Below are positions 1-11,878 of a stretch of 64,000 nucleotides of DNA, piece by piece (the first letter of the stretch is position 1; the number at the start of each line of letters is the position of its first letter). A program made the position numbers and the translations under genes. The notes below the pieces were generated by a model, which saw only the letters and a list, made by a program, of their open reading frames with translations, was not told where the DNA came from and made no database searches. Source of the DNA: Kalmusia sp. IMI 367209 (Eukaryota > Ascomycota > Dothideomycetes > Pleosporales > Didymosphaeriaceae); contig JAPEUQ010000002.1 of the NCBI GenBank assembly GCA_027946365.1, forward strand, positions 3,286,001 through 3,350,000, given 5' to 3'.

Positions 1-123
1 GCGCAAGATGAGGACAGTCTCGGCGCAGTCCTAAGCTACATCGATGATGCGATCCAATACCACGAAGCTCAGGAACCCAGAGAGCCCAAAGACGAGTTTC
101 TAGAAGCATCCATGGACGGGTGA
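1..123 (+). CDS. 3' end of an unidentified protein-coding gene
   Basis: The first 123 bases read as one open frame from base 1 to a TGA at 121-123, giving 40 residues that end in EFLEASMDG. The stretch is acidic (many Glu and Asp) and has no recognisable motif. The 5' part lies outside the window, so start, size and function cannot be judged. It is called coding because the frame is open from the edge, has balanced codon use, and is followed by non-coding-looking sequence. It could also be a chance open frame. Confidence 0.45.
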   Translation, partial: AQDEDSLGAVLSYIDDAIQYHEAQEPREPKDEFLEASMDG

Positions 124-1245
124 AGGGAAGGAAAAATCTACAATTTGCATGCAAGAATGGCGGTAGTTAGAACGCGACGACACACATTAGAGCATTGAAA
201 CACGTCGTTGGGATGTGTCCCTCCGGGATAGCGTAGGAACTGACATCCAACGCCGCTAACTAGCTAGTTAAACTAGGCGGTCTCACGCGGCAGCACCCCC
301 CTCATTCGTCAAATCCACCAAAGTACACCACTGTCATAACATGGCGCAAACTCAACCAACCATGACCGTCCCACCAGCTATTCGGGAACGAGTTAGGCAA
401 CCGGTGTTGCGTTCTTTCACACGATACATGGTGGCCGGTACACGGACTTGGGTTCTGACCCGGCATGAGGGGTGTACGGATCTCGGTAGTGAGCACGGGA
501 TTCAAACAAAAAATCTTGGATAACGTGGGGATGAAAAGGAAAGAAGCATTTGATACCCCAGGTTAGCTAATGGAGCCAATTGATCGAGACCTTGGATCTA
601 AATTCGCATAATTTCGAGAATTTGATATTACCACACCAGGTGGTTTGGTTCCGAAAGTCTGGGGTTATGGGGCGCCGTCTGGGACGCACAGATCCTGCAA
701 GAATTTCAACCATGCATGCTTGTCATTCTCCTTTACTGACAGTCATGACGGTCGGGGAAATGGCAGCAAACCTGCAAACACGCGTCATGCTGCAAAGTAT
801 CGGCCTTTGTATCGTGTATCCTGAGGTAACATGCGACACGATACTGATACAGCTGGTACTAATCCGTACGGAAATTTCACCACCTAGCGTTAGTATGCGC
901 TCCTCTCACGATTGCGAGTGAAAAGTGCCAGGAATCCAATTCCCATTTCGCGAGGAGCAGCAATCATTGGCGATCGAGCGGGAACAAGCGACCAGAAAGA
1001 AACAGTCATCATTACTACCCATCCAGACACTCAACCAAATCCCTGGGTATATCGTACGATCAGCATATGACCCTGTTGCCAGCCGAAGAAAGAGACACCC
1101 CATCCGACCGTGAACAGCCCACCCATCCCGTCATAATGCCGAACCCATTGACCGCCCACACCAAGAACGAGAAAGACATAGCCTTGCGTATACAGACGCG
1201 TACGCCAAACGCCCAAATGCGCATATGCCCCAACAAGCGACGCGT
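124..1245. other. intergenic, no gene recognised
   Basis: Short open frames occur on both strands (for example 580-921 and 925-1113), but none has family motifs, plausible splice partners or a convincing start. The right part lies just downstream of the minus-strand lysine-rich gene and should contain its 3' UTR. Confidence 0.5.
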
Positions 1246-1793
1246 CTACGCCTTCTTAGTCTTGGGAGTAGTGCTCTTCTTCGTAGACGCAGCTTCCTTT
1301 TTCTGCTAATCATTAGCTATGCGTTCTCACAGTCGACGACAACCCGAACACGCGGGGAGCAGGTTCTCTACATACCTTCGTGCCAGCGGCCTACAGCATA
1401 ACGCGTTAGCAAGTCATAATCATACTAAGATAACAACAGACATACCTTCTTCGCCGGCTTCTTCTCGACGGTTCCCTTGACCTTCTCGACTTCGCCCTCT
1501 ACCTTCTTCTTCAGCTGCTTCGCCGGCTTGTCCTCCGTCTTGGGCTTCGTCGCCGTGGCCTTCTTCGTCTTGGGCGCAGCAGCAGCAGCAGTAGTCTTCT
1601 TGGGCTTCGCCGCCGTCGCCTTCTTCTTCTCCACCCGGCCCGCAGCCACCTTCTTGTCGCGCGGCTTGCTCGTGTTGGCCGTCGCGCCCTTGGCCCCGCC
1701 GCGCTTCTTGGGCGCTGGCGCGGCGACGGCTTCAACCGCGTGCTCGATCTTCTCGGGGAGCTTGCCCGTTGCTGTGCGTGTCGTGGCGACCAT
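1246..1793 (-). CDS. lysine/alanine-rich basic protein, three exons with a 15-nt micro-exon
   Basis: Three exons on the minus strand: 1793-1446, 1390-1376 (15 nt) and 1302-1246, giving 139 residues. Both introns start GTATG and end in CTGTAG and TAGCAG, the first has a GCTAAC branch point, and all junctions are phase 0. The protein starts MVATTRTATGK and is made almost entirely of Lys, Ala, Thr, Pro and Glu, with repeated KPKK, PKTKKA and KKPAKK blocks, and ends TPKTKKA. This composition resembles the tail of linker histone H1 or an HMG/AT-hook-like chromatin protein, but no globular H1 domain is visible. A nuclear DNA-binding role is inference from composition. The frame is open upstream to 2027, but the ATG at 1793 is the natural start; upstream sequence looks like 5' UTR. 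Confidence 0.72.
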
Positions 1794-2891
1794 GTTTGCG
1801 GATATATCTCTTACGTCGAGGGTAGAGCTGCGTGAGGTGCAGGATTGTCGTGCGGGAGGGTAGGAGAGGGAAGAAATGTGTTGGGGTTGGGGTTGAGGTT
1901 TGGGGAGCGGAGCGGAGCTGAAGCGTGGGTTGTTAGCGCTGGGGGACACGCACTTCTCGTGACGGAATGCTGCACTCTTGCACAGATAATGCGCCGTAGA
2001 AAACATCTCATCTTGCAAAGTAGACATGCGCGACTCTGAACCGTGCTGTTTCGCGAGGCCAATTTCGCTGCGCGCGCGAAGCGCTCAGGATACAATTGCT
2101 GCGAGCGATAGTCGACGTGTACGCGGCCGACGCGCCCATCGTCTCTCTGCGCCTCACCACATGCGATAAAGGAAATGATCTGGAAAGTGACGTGACGAAA
2201 CGGTGGAACAGACACACGCGACTCGAGATTGACTTACTCTGCCAACGGTAGGTTTGGGCGCAAGAAGGCGACAGCAAGAATATGGTGTGTTGTGGTGGAG
2301 GAAAGAGGGCGGAAGCGCGTGAAGAGGAGGGGGAACACATCATCTGCCACATAGGTACGCACCCATCTTTCCGTTACTCATGTTTCACATCTGGGCAACA
2401 AGTCCGGCCATTGGCTGCATGTCTAGCATGCAGCGTATATTGTTTACCTACTTTAGCTTCTGATTGTGCATACGACGACGGTTTGCCTTTAAACGTCTGT
2501 TCGGGGTTCTAGACGTTCCCCGCCATACCTCTGTTCCTTCGTGCAATACTGTCTTTGAACGACCTCCTCACAGCTCCAAGACATATGGACGTGTTTTCAA
2601 ATTCCCAAGAATAGCATCAGTAATTGTGAAAGAATATGAACATTAATTGGTTTGTTTGGATTGGGTCCAACCGCGTTTCTATGGGCGCCTATAGTGCATA
2701 CGCGCCGATCACCCTGTCCTTCCTATGCAGGAATAATCGTCGCAGACAAATGTTCCGAACACCCAGCTTTTCCCACACCTAACGCCATGAATGGTTCGAC
2801 ATAATGCATAAGATCACGCTGTAAATGAAGAGTAAAGTACCAGGGCAGGCAAGTCCGGCCAGAGTACCGCAACGTCGCAAGTTTAAATGGC
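1794..2891. other. intergenic between basic-protein promoter and GDH2 3' end
   Basis: This holds the upstream region of the minus-strand basic-protein gene and the 3' flank of the glutamate dehydrogenase gene. Open frames such as 2008-2352 (minus) and 2282-2512 (plus) lack motifs and splice support. No gene is seen. Confidence 0.5.
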
Positions 2892-5800
2892 TCATGCTTT
2901 GAGCTTGGCCATGCGCTTGTTCATGAAATCGAAGAACGCAAACTGACTGGCATTGATGCCGTAGCTGTAGACGAAACGGCTAGCCAGATAACTTCCGAAG
3001 ATGGCACGAATGTAATTGTCGGGCACCTGATGACGCTGTTAGCTGAGTCCAAACACGATAGTGTACAGTGCACTTACCCGCTCCAAGATCTTCTCCAACC
3101 CAATCTTCTCTAGCAGCAGATTCGGTAGAGCCTCACTGAGTACAGATTTCCTGAACTCAATGTTGTCCCACAGATCAGTCTTTTGCAGCTCCTCATCGAG
3201 CTTGGTGATGGCAATGCTCAACGTGTCGCTCAAGATGCTGCGCGGAGCACCAGTCTTCTGGTGTTCCCGCCAAATGGCCTCAAACTCAAGTCTTGCGTTG
3301 TTCTGAATGGTGGCCTGGACTGACTTGACGTAGTTGTTGTAGAATTCTGGTGGAGTGCCATCCTCGCCGACGCACATGTGTTTGGCAAAGCCTTCATCGT
3401 CAAACGTAAGTGATGCGAGAACTTCAAGTGAAGACGACGTCACACCGCCCTTGTTGGCCGACGCATCTTTGTACAGAATGCATCCAGCCTTCTCCAGGCG
3501 GAGCTTAGCGTCTTGAGTGATGAACAAATTGGCACCCTCGACGATGTAGGGGATGATTGACTTCCCGTCAACGATGAGCTTGTTGGCTGTCGTGAGATCG
3601 ATCGACTCGGGACGGCCTCCGCAAGGAACGAAGGTGTCGTACTGCAGCCCACCGCGTAAATGGAACGTGTTGCGGAAGGTCGTACCATTTTGGACCAGAT
3701 CTCCATTTGGAAGTCTGACATCGTTCTCATCTACCAAGACACGGTAGCCTTCAGGGGAAAGCTTCGAAACGTCGAAGTTGTTGATCATCACACGGGCTTT
3801 GGCTAGACGGAGCAGCTCCTCATGGTTGATACCCTGTGGGTCGACAAGAACACCGGCGCCGTCGACGATAGCAATGTACTTCTCGTTGCTAAGAAGAATC
3901 TCGTTCGAGCCGAGGTCCCCATCAGGTCCACCAGTTTGCAGTTTCCTCACCTTGCTGGGATCAAGATTCAACTTGCGGTAGATACCCAAGACGTATTCGC
4001 GGACTGACAGTGTGGTCATGCCATATCGGTCGTGGGGAATGCCACCCAACTTCGGGCTCTTGCCGGTGAAGAAAGACTTCCACCAAGGCGCGTTACGGAA
4101 GCGAGCGTGCTCAGTCGCCCAATCCACGAGATCAGCAGTATTCTCATCTGGGCCCATGAAGAGTATCTCTTCCTTTCCGTGGAGGTCAACGATGGGATCT
4201 TTGATACCTGGACTACTTGGCGGAAGCAGAAGGTCCAGAATGCTGTCGATATACTTCTCGAATGCGACACGAGCCTTATCTTGATGGTGATAATCGAGTA
4301 AAATGACACCCTTTGAGCCTCCTTCTGGAATGTCTTTGTTCTTACGCTGCTGTGTATTCGCAAGGTTGTAGTTTTCATCGAACATAGAGCGTGCGTTGAT
4401 AGCGTACGCTTCTTGACTCCTTGATTTGACAATACGGATGCCACCGCGAGCGATGTCTCGGAAACGAAGATGGAAACCACGGAATTCAGAGCTGATGACA
4501 AGGAACATGCCGTACAGAGGCTGGGGATACTCTGATGGTGGGAGGAACTTGGGATCCATGCGGAAACTCAGAGCAACTTTGGTAGGCGTGTAGAAATTGG
4601 TCTTGAGAACGCAATTGTTGAAGATGCGGAATGAGTTCATGACCATCTGGTGGTGCTCGTTGACAACCACCTTGCTGATTGCATCTGACAATTCAGTATC
4701 CGTGAGGATCTTGTCCACCTTGAGACGCAAGAAACTCAGGGTAGGCAGAAAATCATCCTGTTCACCCCTCGTTTGCACATAGTGTGTGTTCGCAAAAGAC
4801 AGGTACAAGCTGTGAACGAGTTCTGGGTACTGGTTGATGATCTCTAGGATGTAGTCGGCAGTGAAAGTTTCCGCTCGCAACCTCTTCTTCAATTTCGATA
4901 GGAGTTCGGCGTGCGCACTATTCTCCGTGTCTAGAATTGACGCCAAAGCGGTGTACTCGCTTCCAAGTCGGTTGAGGAAGTGAGAGACAAACACCCAAAC
5001 ACAATGGGAGTAGATAGTTTCTTGCAAACTGAGCCGTCCCGTGGCAAAATGTGCTTGGAACCTGTTTTGCGGAATGCAGTACAACAGGGATACTTCCTTG
5101 ATGATCTGGTGAACAGATGCTTCAATAGGGGGGTACTTGCGGCCAGCTGCTCCGGGCATCTCCTGGAGGTACAGAGACATGCAGGTGTAGCCATTGGAAA
5201 ATTGTTCGACATATTTCCGGGACGTCGTCAGACCGTAGTAATGGTAAAGATCGCTCAGAGCGCTGAAGAAGCCCATGGCTGTCCCTTGTTTGTAGGCAAT
5301 CACCAGACGCTTATCACGAGAGCCTTCGATGTCGAAATACTCAATGACGGGCCCTGTGCGCTCCACGGCAACCTCGAGGGCTTCCTGGTAGATTCTCTTG
5401 GTGTTGGCAGTCGCCTTCTGGAGGAAACGCTTGTCTCCGATCTTCTCGATGTTGGTTTCCGTGGCACTAGGGCTAGGGTCAACGAAATCGCACTGGTATA
5501 CGAAGTAGCATCGCAGCTGTTGGTCCTGGCTGCCCGGCAGAGGGCTAGCAGAACGGAAGCTCTCAACACGGTAGCCCGAAGCACCCTTGGACCTATGGAG
5601 ATACCGCTCGCCGATGCGTTTCTCGTATTGTGGTCCGTCGACGACGGAGATTCCAGGCCTACTGGTGTCGATATACACGGCGTGATCGTCGGCTTCCTTG
5701 TCCAAGCGGATTTCTAAGCGCTTGTCCTGGCGAGCGTATGCGGCAACTTTTGCGGCGTAGAGGGAGAGGACGTGGTTAACGATCCTGACTGATATTAGAT

Positions 5801-6168
5801 TAGGCCATCAAGTGTTTTCTCTGAACTTACGTGTCGACTGTCTCGGTCGCAAAGTACATGTCGTCGATGCCCAGCTCGTTGTAGAACCACGTGGTTTCGG
5901 CCTCTACGAAATCTGGGGGTAGGAATCCCTTGTCCTCGACGCCGTCCATGACTTCCTCCATCTGCTTCTCCTTGCCCTCGAACTTCTGGGCCACATATCC
6001 GGAGCCGCTTGTGCCTTCCCGCGGAAGGACCCGTGGTGTCGAATGTCCAGAGCCCGGGAGGCTCAGATGTGTGGGCAGCGGCGACGCATTGCGGGCCGGA
6101 GGCTGGACAACTTGGTCGAGAAGTTTGTTTTGCGGAGCCGCAAGGGCTCCATTGACGGGTGTGGACAT
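2892..6168 (-). CDS. GDH2: NAD-specific glutamate dehydrogenase, large ~115-kDa type
   Basis: Oxidatively deaminates glutamate to 2-oxoglutarate and ammonium with NAD+, the catabolic route for glutamate as nitrogen or carbon source. Three exons: 6168-5831, 5784-3078 and 3026-2892, with GTAAGT-type donors, CAG acceptors and a GCTAAC branch point in the second intron. The product is 1059 residues, normal for the large fungal enzyme (about 1030-1090). Visible motifs are the substrate-site GGSKGVILLD stretch, GPDENTADLVDWA, WWKSFFTGKSPKLGG and the dinucleotide-site TGGPDGDLGSNE. The last exon ends NKRMAKLKA. The start is the first ATG in the open frame (MSTPVNGALAAPQNK); the frame stays open about 37 codons further upstream but has no ATG, so an additional 5' exon cannot be excluded. 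Two AGATAAG sites lie about 0.6 kb upstream, compatible with GATA-factor nitrogen control. Confidence 0.95.
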
Positions 6169-6441
6169 GCTGGGTGGTGGTGTATGATCAAGGGCGATCC
6201 GCGAGATCGACCTTTGTGTAGATATGGAGGCCCCGTTGGCAATTGGCTGCGGTGGAAGCCTCTGGCCTTCGAGGACCAATTCAGCGGTGTGGATTGAGTT
6301 CTGGGTGCGCGACTAGCGGCTGAGGCTGTCGGCGAGGGGTATTGGCGGGGTGTGGTCCTGTACAAAGAGCGATTGTCAGCTCTGGCAAGGAAAGCAAGAG
6401 CGGCGGGTGATCTGGGCCGAAAGTCCAAGGGCAGGAATTGC

Positions 6442-6474
6442 GTCTAAAGAAGGTCTAAAGAAGGTCTAAAGAGG
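6442..6474. repeat. 11-nt tandem repeat, three copies
   Basis: GTCTAAAGAAG occurs twice in tandem at 6442-6463, followed by a third copy with one change (GTCTAAAGAGG) at 6464-6474. It lies about 275 bp upstream of the GDH2 start codon. Confidence 0.85.
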
Positions 6475-6770
6475 ATCTTCGGCGCCCTACACGCGGTGCC
6501 AGAAAGTGCTCGCTGAGCACCTTATTTTTGGGACCACTATGACGCAGCTAGCTCACCTAGGCTAAGAAGACACCGCAGCACAACACTCAAGCTTTATTGC
6601 TGGATAAGCTCGCCGTCGCCAATTGGGCTCTGTGGTTTCACCGCTCAATGCTTGTCGCCGCGTGGTACCTTGATTGCTGCTGATCAAGGATATGCCGCCT
6701 CGGGCCGTCGTGTGTATGGGTGCGGCAGCTGGGTGTGACGCTGCAATGCGTGCGCCTGAAACAGAGCCGC

Positions 6771-6807
6771 AGATAAGAGAGAGAGAGAGAGAGAGGGACA
6801 AGATAAG
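6771..6807. promoter_or_regulatory. paired GATA-type sites flanking a GA tract upstream of GDH2
   Basis: AGATAAG appears at 6771-6777 and again at 6801-6807, exactly 30 bp apart, with an almost pure GA dinucleotide tract (6777-6795) between them. Fungal nitrogen regulators of the AreA/NIT2 family bind HGATAR. The location, about 0.6 kb upstream of the NAD-GDH start codon, makes a regulatory role plausible, but this is inference from motif and position. Confidence 0.4.
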
Positions 6808-7344
6808 GTGGTAAGAAGGAATTCGATCAGGCCGTCGCCAACACGCACTGCTGACGGGAGCGAGGGCGGGTTGGGCCATTTTTATACCACGGCCGTCTGA
6901 GGCGAAGCCGGGCTGGTACCTGACGATGCGCGATGAGCGACGAGCGATTGACCCGCCCGAAGCCGAGCCTGCAGCTTCCCCAGACGCCAGTGCTAGCGCT
7001 GCCCGCCGCAATTGGCCCGTCACGTAATCGTTAGCGGAGTTGGTGCTGCAGAACCTCACCAGAGCACGCACTCGATCGCAGAGTTTTACAATATGACCGA
7101 AAAGCGCGCCATATTTGCTAATAGACCCAGCTGCTAGCACCATCGTTTGCTGCACCTACAAGCCTATTCGCCGCGCCACCGTCCAACCACTGCACCCCTC
7201 GCCCGGGGCCCTGCACTCCACAGTTCACGATCCTTGGCTTCCAGCGCCTGCTGGGCGGCTGACCGACGTGTCCTTTCAGCAGTGGGCTCCCGCAGCACGT
7301 GGACGCTGTCCGACGACGCGCGGGTTCGTGGTCCGGTTGCGCCT

Positions 7345-7454
7345 GGTCACGATGCTGCGGCCATGACTCCACACCGCCACAGCCGGGTGGTCACGATGCT
7401 CGCCCCTGAAGTGCCACGGCCTCCGACTGCCCGGTCTGGGTCACGATGCTCGCC
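7345..7454. repeat. three spaced copies of a 16-nt motif
   Basis: GGTCACGATGCTSSSC-like sequence occurs at 7345-7360, 7389-7404 and 7439-7454, spaced 44 and 50 bp. The second and third copies share TCACGATGCTCGCC exactly. It is not part of any recognised gene. Confidence 0.7.
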
Positions 7455-7699
7455 ACAGGACCATTGCACAAGCTGAGCATAAGGGGCCCGACAGTGAGTC
7501 ATCGTCAGAAATGAAGAGACGGCATGCTTCTGGGATATCACGATAGACCCTCCAAAACATGTGGGAGGTTCTTCCCTCCCAGACCTCACGCCAAACAACA
7601 CAAAAACACAAAAGGCCAATTGCCAGTCTTTGTGTCGTGGTTCCGGGGTAACACGCTACACAATACAGCCGGACAGATGTTTTCACGCACCCACCCTGC

Positions 7700-9598
7700 T
7701 CAAACATGTCTAAATTCCTTCCCGTTCACAATCAACTCCACTTTATGTCCCTCTCCCGCGATCCAGTTCTTCTTCTTGCCTACCTTTTCCAACTGCCCAA
7801 GTGCCGCATTGAGTGCTTCATCCAACTCGTCCAAAGCCGAGGCGAATTCAAAGTGGATGCAAAGCTTGTCCTTGCCCTTTTTCGTGTGCGACCAGCCAAA
7901 CTCGGTCTTCATTCGACGTTCTTTCACTATCCCAGCCGGGTAGACAGTCGCAACCACAGCAGCCACTCGCCCTAGGTACATGCACCACCACGCCATCGTC
8001 TTTGTGGGGAGTAGCTGTATGATACGATGGTAGAAGTCCTGCTCTGTGGGACTTATCGACCCAAAGCCACCGTAGCGTTCGCAGAGTGCTATTGCCAGTA
8101 TCGCACGCTGCTCATGGCTGATGCCGTGCGTTGCAGCGAAGAAGCCGGTCGTGGTACTCCGCAGCGCTGCACCGGCACAAAGATCTTTGGGGAATGCTGC
8201 ATGAGCATACAAGGCCTGCGCAAAGGCCATCACAAACGTGGTGTAGAAGGGCGATCTTAGGTATGGCATCTTGGGTTCTGTTGACGACGAAGGAGCCCAA
8301 GTGGCGCGGAGCAGCACCTCGAAAATATTTTGGACCGATTCTTTTGCGTACGATAGAGTGGCAGTGACAATTGGGTCCTCTTCCCTCTGGCTTCGCTTCA
8401 TCTCTGCAAAATGCATGCCCTCTCTTACGCCACCTTGGCAGAAATGGACATCTGCTATACTTGGTAGTGCTTTCGCAAGACAATCGACCAAGAAGGCCAC
8501 CGCTGGCACCTGGTTGGCACGCCTCTGCGACACTCTGAAGATATCAGGCGTATCTTCGCTGACTACAGCAGCTCGGACTGCCTGCGTATCCTGGAACGAT
8601 CTCTCCTTGACCTTGAAGCCATTGATGATCGGTATAGGATACGGCTTGATCTCATGTTGTGACATGAGGACGAAGCCCCAGCCACGGAATCCACCGCCCG
8701 AGAGGTACAAATGAAGGCCTTGCTTTGCGTCCAACAGCTCCCTTGGAATGTCAATCTGTCGAACAGCGCTCTTCAAGTCGTCGAGCACCTCCCGTTCAAA
8801 GATTTCGTACTCTTTGCTTTGCTTCGAGCCAGCAGCCTCGAGCCTCTTCGTCAAAGCCGCCGCCCCATAAGGCAAACTCACACTCCCCTTGTCCCACATC
8901 TTCACCTCCCCGTGATCCGTCATGATCCACGTAATCTGGGTGCTGCCGCCTCCTAGATCCATTACCAGCCCCTTAACATTCGCATAGCTGCTAGCGACCC
9001 CATGGGCACCGATTCTCCCTTCAACATCCTTCTCGAGCAGCTGCACTTTCCACCCAGTCTTTTCTTGAATCTCTTTCTGGAACTCCTGGGAATTGGTGGC
9101 CTTCCGCGTAGCTTCGGTGGCCACAATTCGAATCTGCTGCTCTGGTACGTTGAAGTCGCGACACGTAGACTTGAAGCGTAGCAGCGCGTTGATCACACTC
9201 TTGATGGTTGCCTGTGGGATCGGCACAGGTGTGTTTGAGGATGGTGCATATTGTGCATCATACAGAGATATTGCTGCCCGGGACAAGTACAATGTAGGCA
9301 AGATACGAGCAGTTTGGGGCGAGAGGTCGGTGATAGAGAAGCGAATGCCATTGCTATGAAAGTCAGCGCTGCCGTGCTGAACACATCTCCCATTTCCCAC
9401 AACTTCCTACAGCCAGACGACAAGAGTTTGAGGACTTTTTACACTCCTGTATCATGTACCCTGAGTAACTCAGCGTACAATGCGTCCTCAAACTCTCGCC
9501 CCAGTCCTGTACAGCATGTAAACACAACGAACTCAGCACTCATACCTTCCCATGTCCACTAAACCATGGTAATACCTACACCTCTTCGGATCCGCCAT
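7700..9598 (-). CDS. RTG2: Ppx/GppA-fold phosphatase family protein, retrograde regulator RTG2-like
   Basis: Two exons, 9598-9546 and 9353-7700, separated by a 192-nt intron (GTATGA donor, CATAG acceptor), give 568 residues, close to yeast Rtg2 (588). The splice creates [16 protein letters not shown], the conserved phosphate-1 motif of the exopolyphosphatase/Rtg2 family, which supports the small first exon [17 protein letters not shown]. The second ATP-binding motif [14 protein letters not shown] follows. In yeast Rtg2 senses mitochondrial state and relays retrograde signalling to Rtg1/Rtg3; in filamentous fungi the role is less clear, so the function here is by family. Conserved blocks such as [10 protein letters not shown] and FCQGGVREG are also visible. 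The gene lies upstream of, and in the same direction as, GDH2. Both belong to glutamate/2-oxoglutarate physiology, but co-regulation is speculative. Confidence 0.92.
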
Positions 9599-9999
9599 GT
9601 TCGCGCTGGACTCCCGTAATCTCGATCTGAGACTCTCGCCTTATTGCGTGATTCTTGGGTGCACACCGTTTTGCGGTCCGCCCCGCACAAACCCTGGGTT
9701 TCTCTTACCCCCAGGAAATCGAAAAGTAGTTTCCGTTACCCCCAGGAAATGCAGGGATGGCGGCGTATGTTGCGTTTATTACATAAAGCCGAGATCTTGT
9801 GATGCGTGGTTTCTGCTGGGGATGACGTTGGGCGGAAGAGTTTGCCGCTAGGGTTTTTAGTGGGGCTAGCTATCGTGGGAGGGGGGCGCCACAGGGGTGA
9901 GCAGAGACCAGTTCTCTATTCTTATGTCTATGTCTGTACCCATTGAGTATCTATTTCATTTAGATATCTAACTGCGCCATCATCCTTTTCAGATCTGGG
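9599..9999. other. short intergenic spacer between RTG2 and RFT1
   Basis: About 400 bp separating two leftward genes. It contains two copies of a short motif (ACCCCCAGGAAAT and TACCCCCAGGAAAT, near 9708-9721 and 9738-9751) but no gene. It should hold the RTG2 promoter and the RFT1 3' UTR. Confidence 0.5.
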
Positions 10000-11616
10000 C
10001 TACTCGTCTTTCACCTCGGGCTCCGCTGGCTCGGAAGAACGCAGCATGTGGAAACAATCCGTCAAGTACTTTTCCTCGAAGAAGAGCACGACAAACGCCC
10101 AAGATGCAGCTACGATGCCCAGACTCGCCAGCTCCCCCAACACGCCATATTTCATCATCCACTCCCACTGCGGCCTGAATGGCAACGCCCATGAATAGAA
10201 CTGTGCAGATAGCAAGACCGGGTTCGAGGGCAAGCAGTCGAACACGCTGAAGCTCACGTTCCTCTGCTTGAAGAATCGCTGGATGAACCACATGTTGTAG
10301 ACGATGCGTAGACCCATGTTCACCTTGTTAGCAGCGATGACGCCGCTGGCGCCCCACGACAGGTGCGAGATGAAGTACCAAGCGCTGCCGGCGAAACTCG
10401 CGAAGAAGACGCCCATGAAGAGCGACTGCGTGTAGAGTTCCTTGTTGGTAGCTACGGCGGCGACGAAGGCCTCGGTCACGCCGTTGATGGCGAGAAAGGG
10501 GATGTAGGAGCAGTAGGATGCCAGGACTTCAGATGCCGACGTGTTTGCCCACTTGCTGCCGGCTACGATGGAGAGAAGCAGCGGTGCTACTTTGGGCCCG
10601 AGTATGGCGGCGAAGAGGGATAGGATCACGTAGATGCGCAGGATCATCTTCATGATCCTGGATGCCTTTGTAAGGCTTCGTGTCTGGTCGCCGGATCTTG
10701 TGGCAGGCTCAGGCTCTGTGTCAGCGCATAGTTTGGCGAACAGGTTCCGGCTGCTCTCTTCGATCGGCTGGAAGAGCATGCGTGCAACGAGGCCGCCATA
10801 ATTTGATGCCAGTGCGAAGGCTCCCTGGTCTGCGAGGGAGGCTAGACGCGTGATGAGGAGGGAGTCGCCTTGGGTGAGGATGTATTTTAGTGTCGATTGA
10901 ACGGAGAGCGATCCTGTGAGGCGCAATAGCGGGATTGAAAAATGGTTGAAAATGACCGGAGTGTCATTCGTGGACGGTATCTGCTTCGGGAAGAGCGAGA
11001 ACCTTCCTTTCTGTGCTACAGGCCACATCTTGTACGTGTAGATAGCTAACAAAGCCAGGGCATATGCTAGTTGTCCGATGGCAAATGGGAAGACCCCGAT
11101 ATCGATGCCGTATTTGCTTGCCAGAATGGCAGACCCACAGGTGCTAAAGCATCGCAATACGGTTGCTGAACTCTCAGCTGAAGCTCGGATCTTGTAGAGC
11201 AGCTTCTGCTGTACGGCTGAGAAGGCAGGCTCAGTAAGAAGCTCCAAAAACGTAGCCAAGCAGTAGACACTCAGTGCATCCACGAAATGCGGCACATTTG
11301 GTAGTTCTGAAGACAGCCATAGAAGCGCGAGCCCGTAGATGAGCGGTATACCGAAGAAGACGGCCAAGTAGGAAAGGTTCACTACGGCCTGGGTGCCGTG
11401 AGTCTGTCGCTGCACCGCCACGCGCAGACTTTCGCGCGCAAAATACAGAACAGAAATGGAAAATAGTTCGAGCTGAGCAGAAACACCGAGCAATTCGGGT
11501 GACAAGAAGCGTAAGAGGACCTGATTGACGGCGAACGTGAGGGCTCGTGAACCAACTTGGAGCAGAATGAGAAACGTAGCCCCTTGCGCGGATGCGGAAA
11601 CGACTGATTGTGACAT
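10000..11616 (-). CDS. RFT1: RFT1, ER glycolipid (Man5GlcNAc2-PP-dolichol) translocation protein
   Basis: A single-exon gene of 538 residues, within the usual 530-600 of fungal RFT1. The protein is polytopic with about a dozen hydrophobic segments and belongs to the MATE/MOP-flippase-like superfamily. Family signatures include the N-terminal [19 protein letters not shown] stretch, the QGDSLLIT motif and [23 protein letters not shown]1 is required for N-glycan precursor assembly in the endoplasmic reticulum; whether it is the flippase itself is disputed. The start ATG at 11616 follows an in-frame stop-rich region. The C-terminus is charged ([10 protein letters not shown]). It shares a short upstream region with the divergent acetyltransferase gene. 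Confidence 0.94.
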   Translation of the reverse strand: MSQSVVSASAQGATFLILLQVGSRALTFAVNQVLLRFLSPELLGVSAQLELFSISVLYFARESLRVAVQRQTHGTQAVVNLSYLAVFFGIPLIYGLALLWLSSELPNVPHFVDALSVYCLATFLELLTEPAFSAVQQKLLYKIRASAESSATVLRCFSTCGSAILASKYGIDIGVFPFAIGQLAYALALLAIYTYKMWPVAQKGRFSLFPKQIPSTNDTPVIFNHFSIPLLRLTGSLSVQSTLKYILTQGDSLLITRLASLADQGAFALASNYGGLVARMLFQPIEESSRNLFAKLCADTEPEPATRSGDQTRSLTKASRIMKMILRIYVILSLFAAILGPKVAPLLLSIVAGSKWANTSASEVLASYCSYIPFLAINGVTEAFVAAVATNKELYTQSLFMGVFFASFAGSAWYFISHLSWGASGVIAANKVNMGLRIVYNMWFIQRFFKQRNVSFSVFDCLPSNPVLLSAQFYSWALPFRPQWEWMMKYGVLGELASLGIVAASWAFVVLFFEEKYLTDCFHMLRSSEPAEPEVKDE

Positions 11617-11878
11617 AGCTCACCGCTTTTACGATATTGCACAAAGCTAGTTCAATGATTGCTTAACCGGTCATGGCGTCCAGGATCGATGTTGTGAGCG
11701 CAAATGCGCTGTTGTTGAGGATTATCTGGCGTTTGTCGAAAGACGGTGTCTTGAAGCGGCTAGTGGGGCGGTGACTGGGAAGCACTCGCATGTGGCTGCA
11801 GCTTCACTCTTAATATTAATTCTCTAGCACACCGCAACATGACTCTCGAACATTCAGTCGCTGAAGAAGTTGGTGAAG
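11617..11878. promoter_or_regulatory. shared divergent promoter of RFT1 and GNAT gene
   Basis: Only 262 bp separate the start codons of the leftward RFT1 gene and the rightward acetyltransferase gene, so this must contain both core promoters. No clear TATA box was seen; an AT-rich patch lies near 11811-11822. Confidence 0.6.

Larger units (their letters stand above)
6169..7699. other. intergenic, GDH2 upstream region and RTG2 3' flank
   Basis: Genes on both sides are transcribed leftward, so this should hold the GDH2 promoter and the RTG2 3' UTR. It contains an 11-nt triplet repeat, a GA tract flanked by GATA motifs and a thrice-repeated 16-nt motif, each listed separately. Open frames such as 6562-7155 (minus) read through the GA tract and look spurious. 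Confidence 0.5.

Noticed and set aside
1477..1863. 128-codon plus-strand hydrophobic frame (Phe/Ala/Val-rich)
   Set aside because: It is the reverse complement of the lysine-rich gene; Lys codons read backwards give Phe and Leu, hence the false membrane-protein look.
4980..5717. 245-codon plus-strand frame antisense to GDH2
   Set aside because: Lies wholly inside the conserved GDH2 exon and has no motif; it is an antisense shadow.
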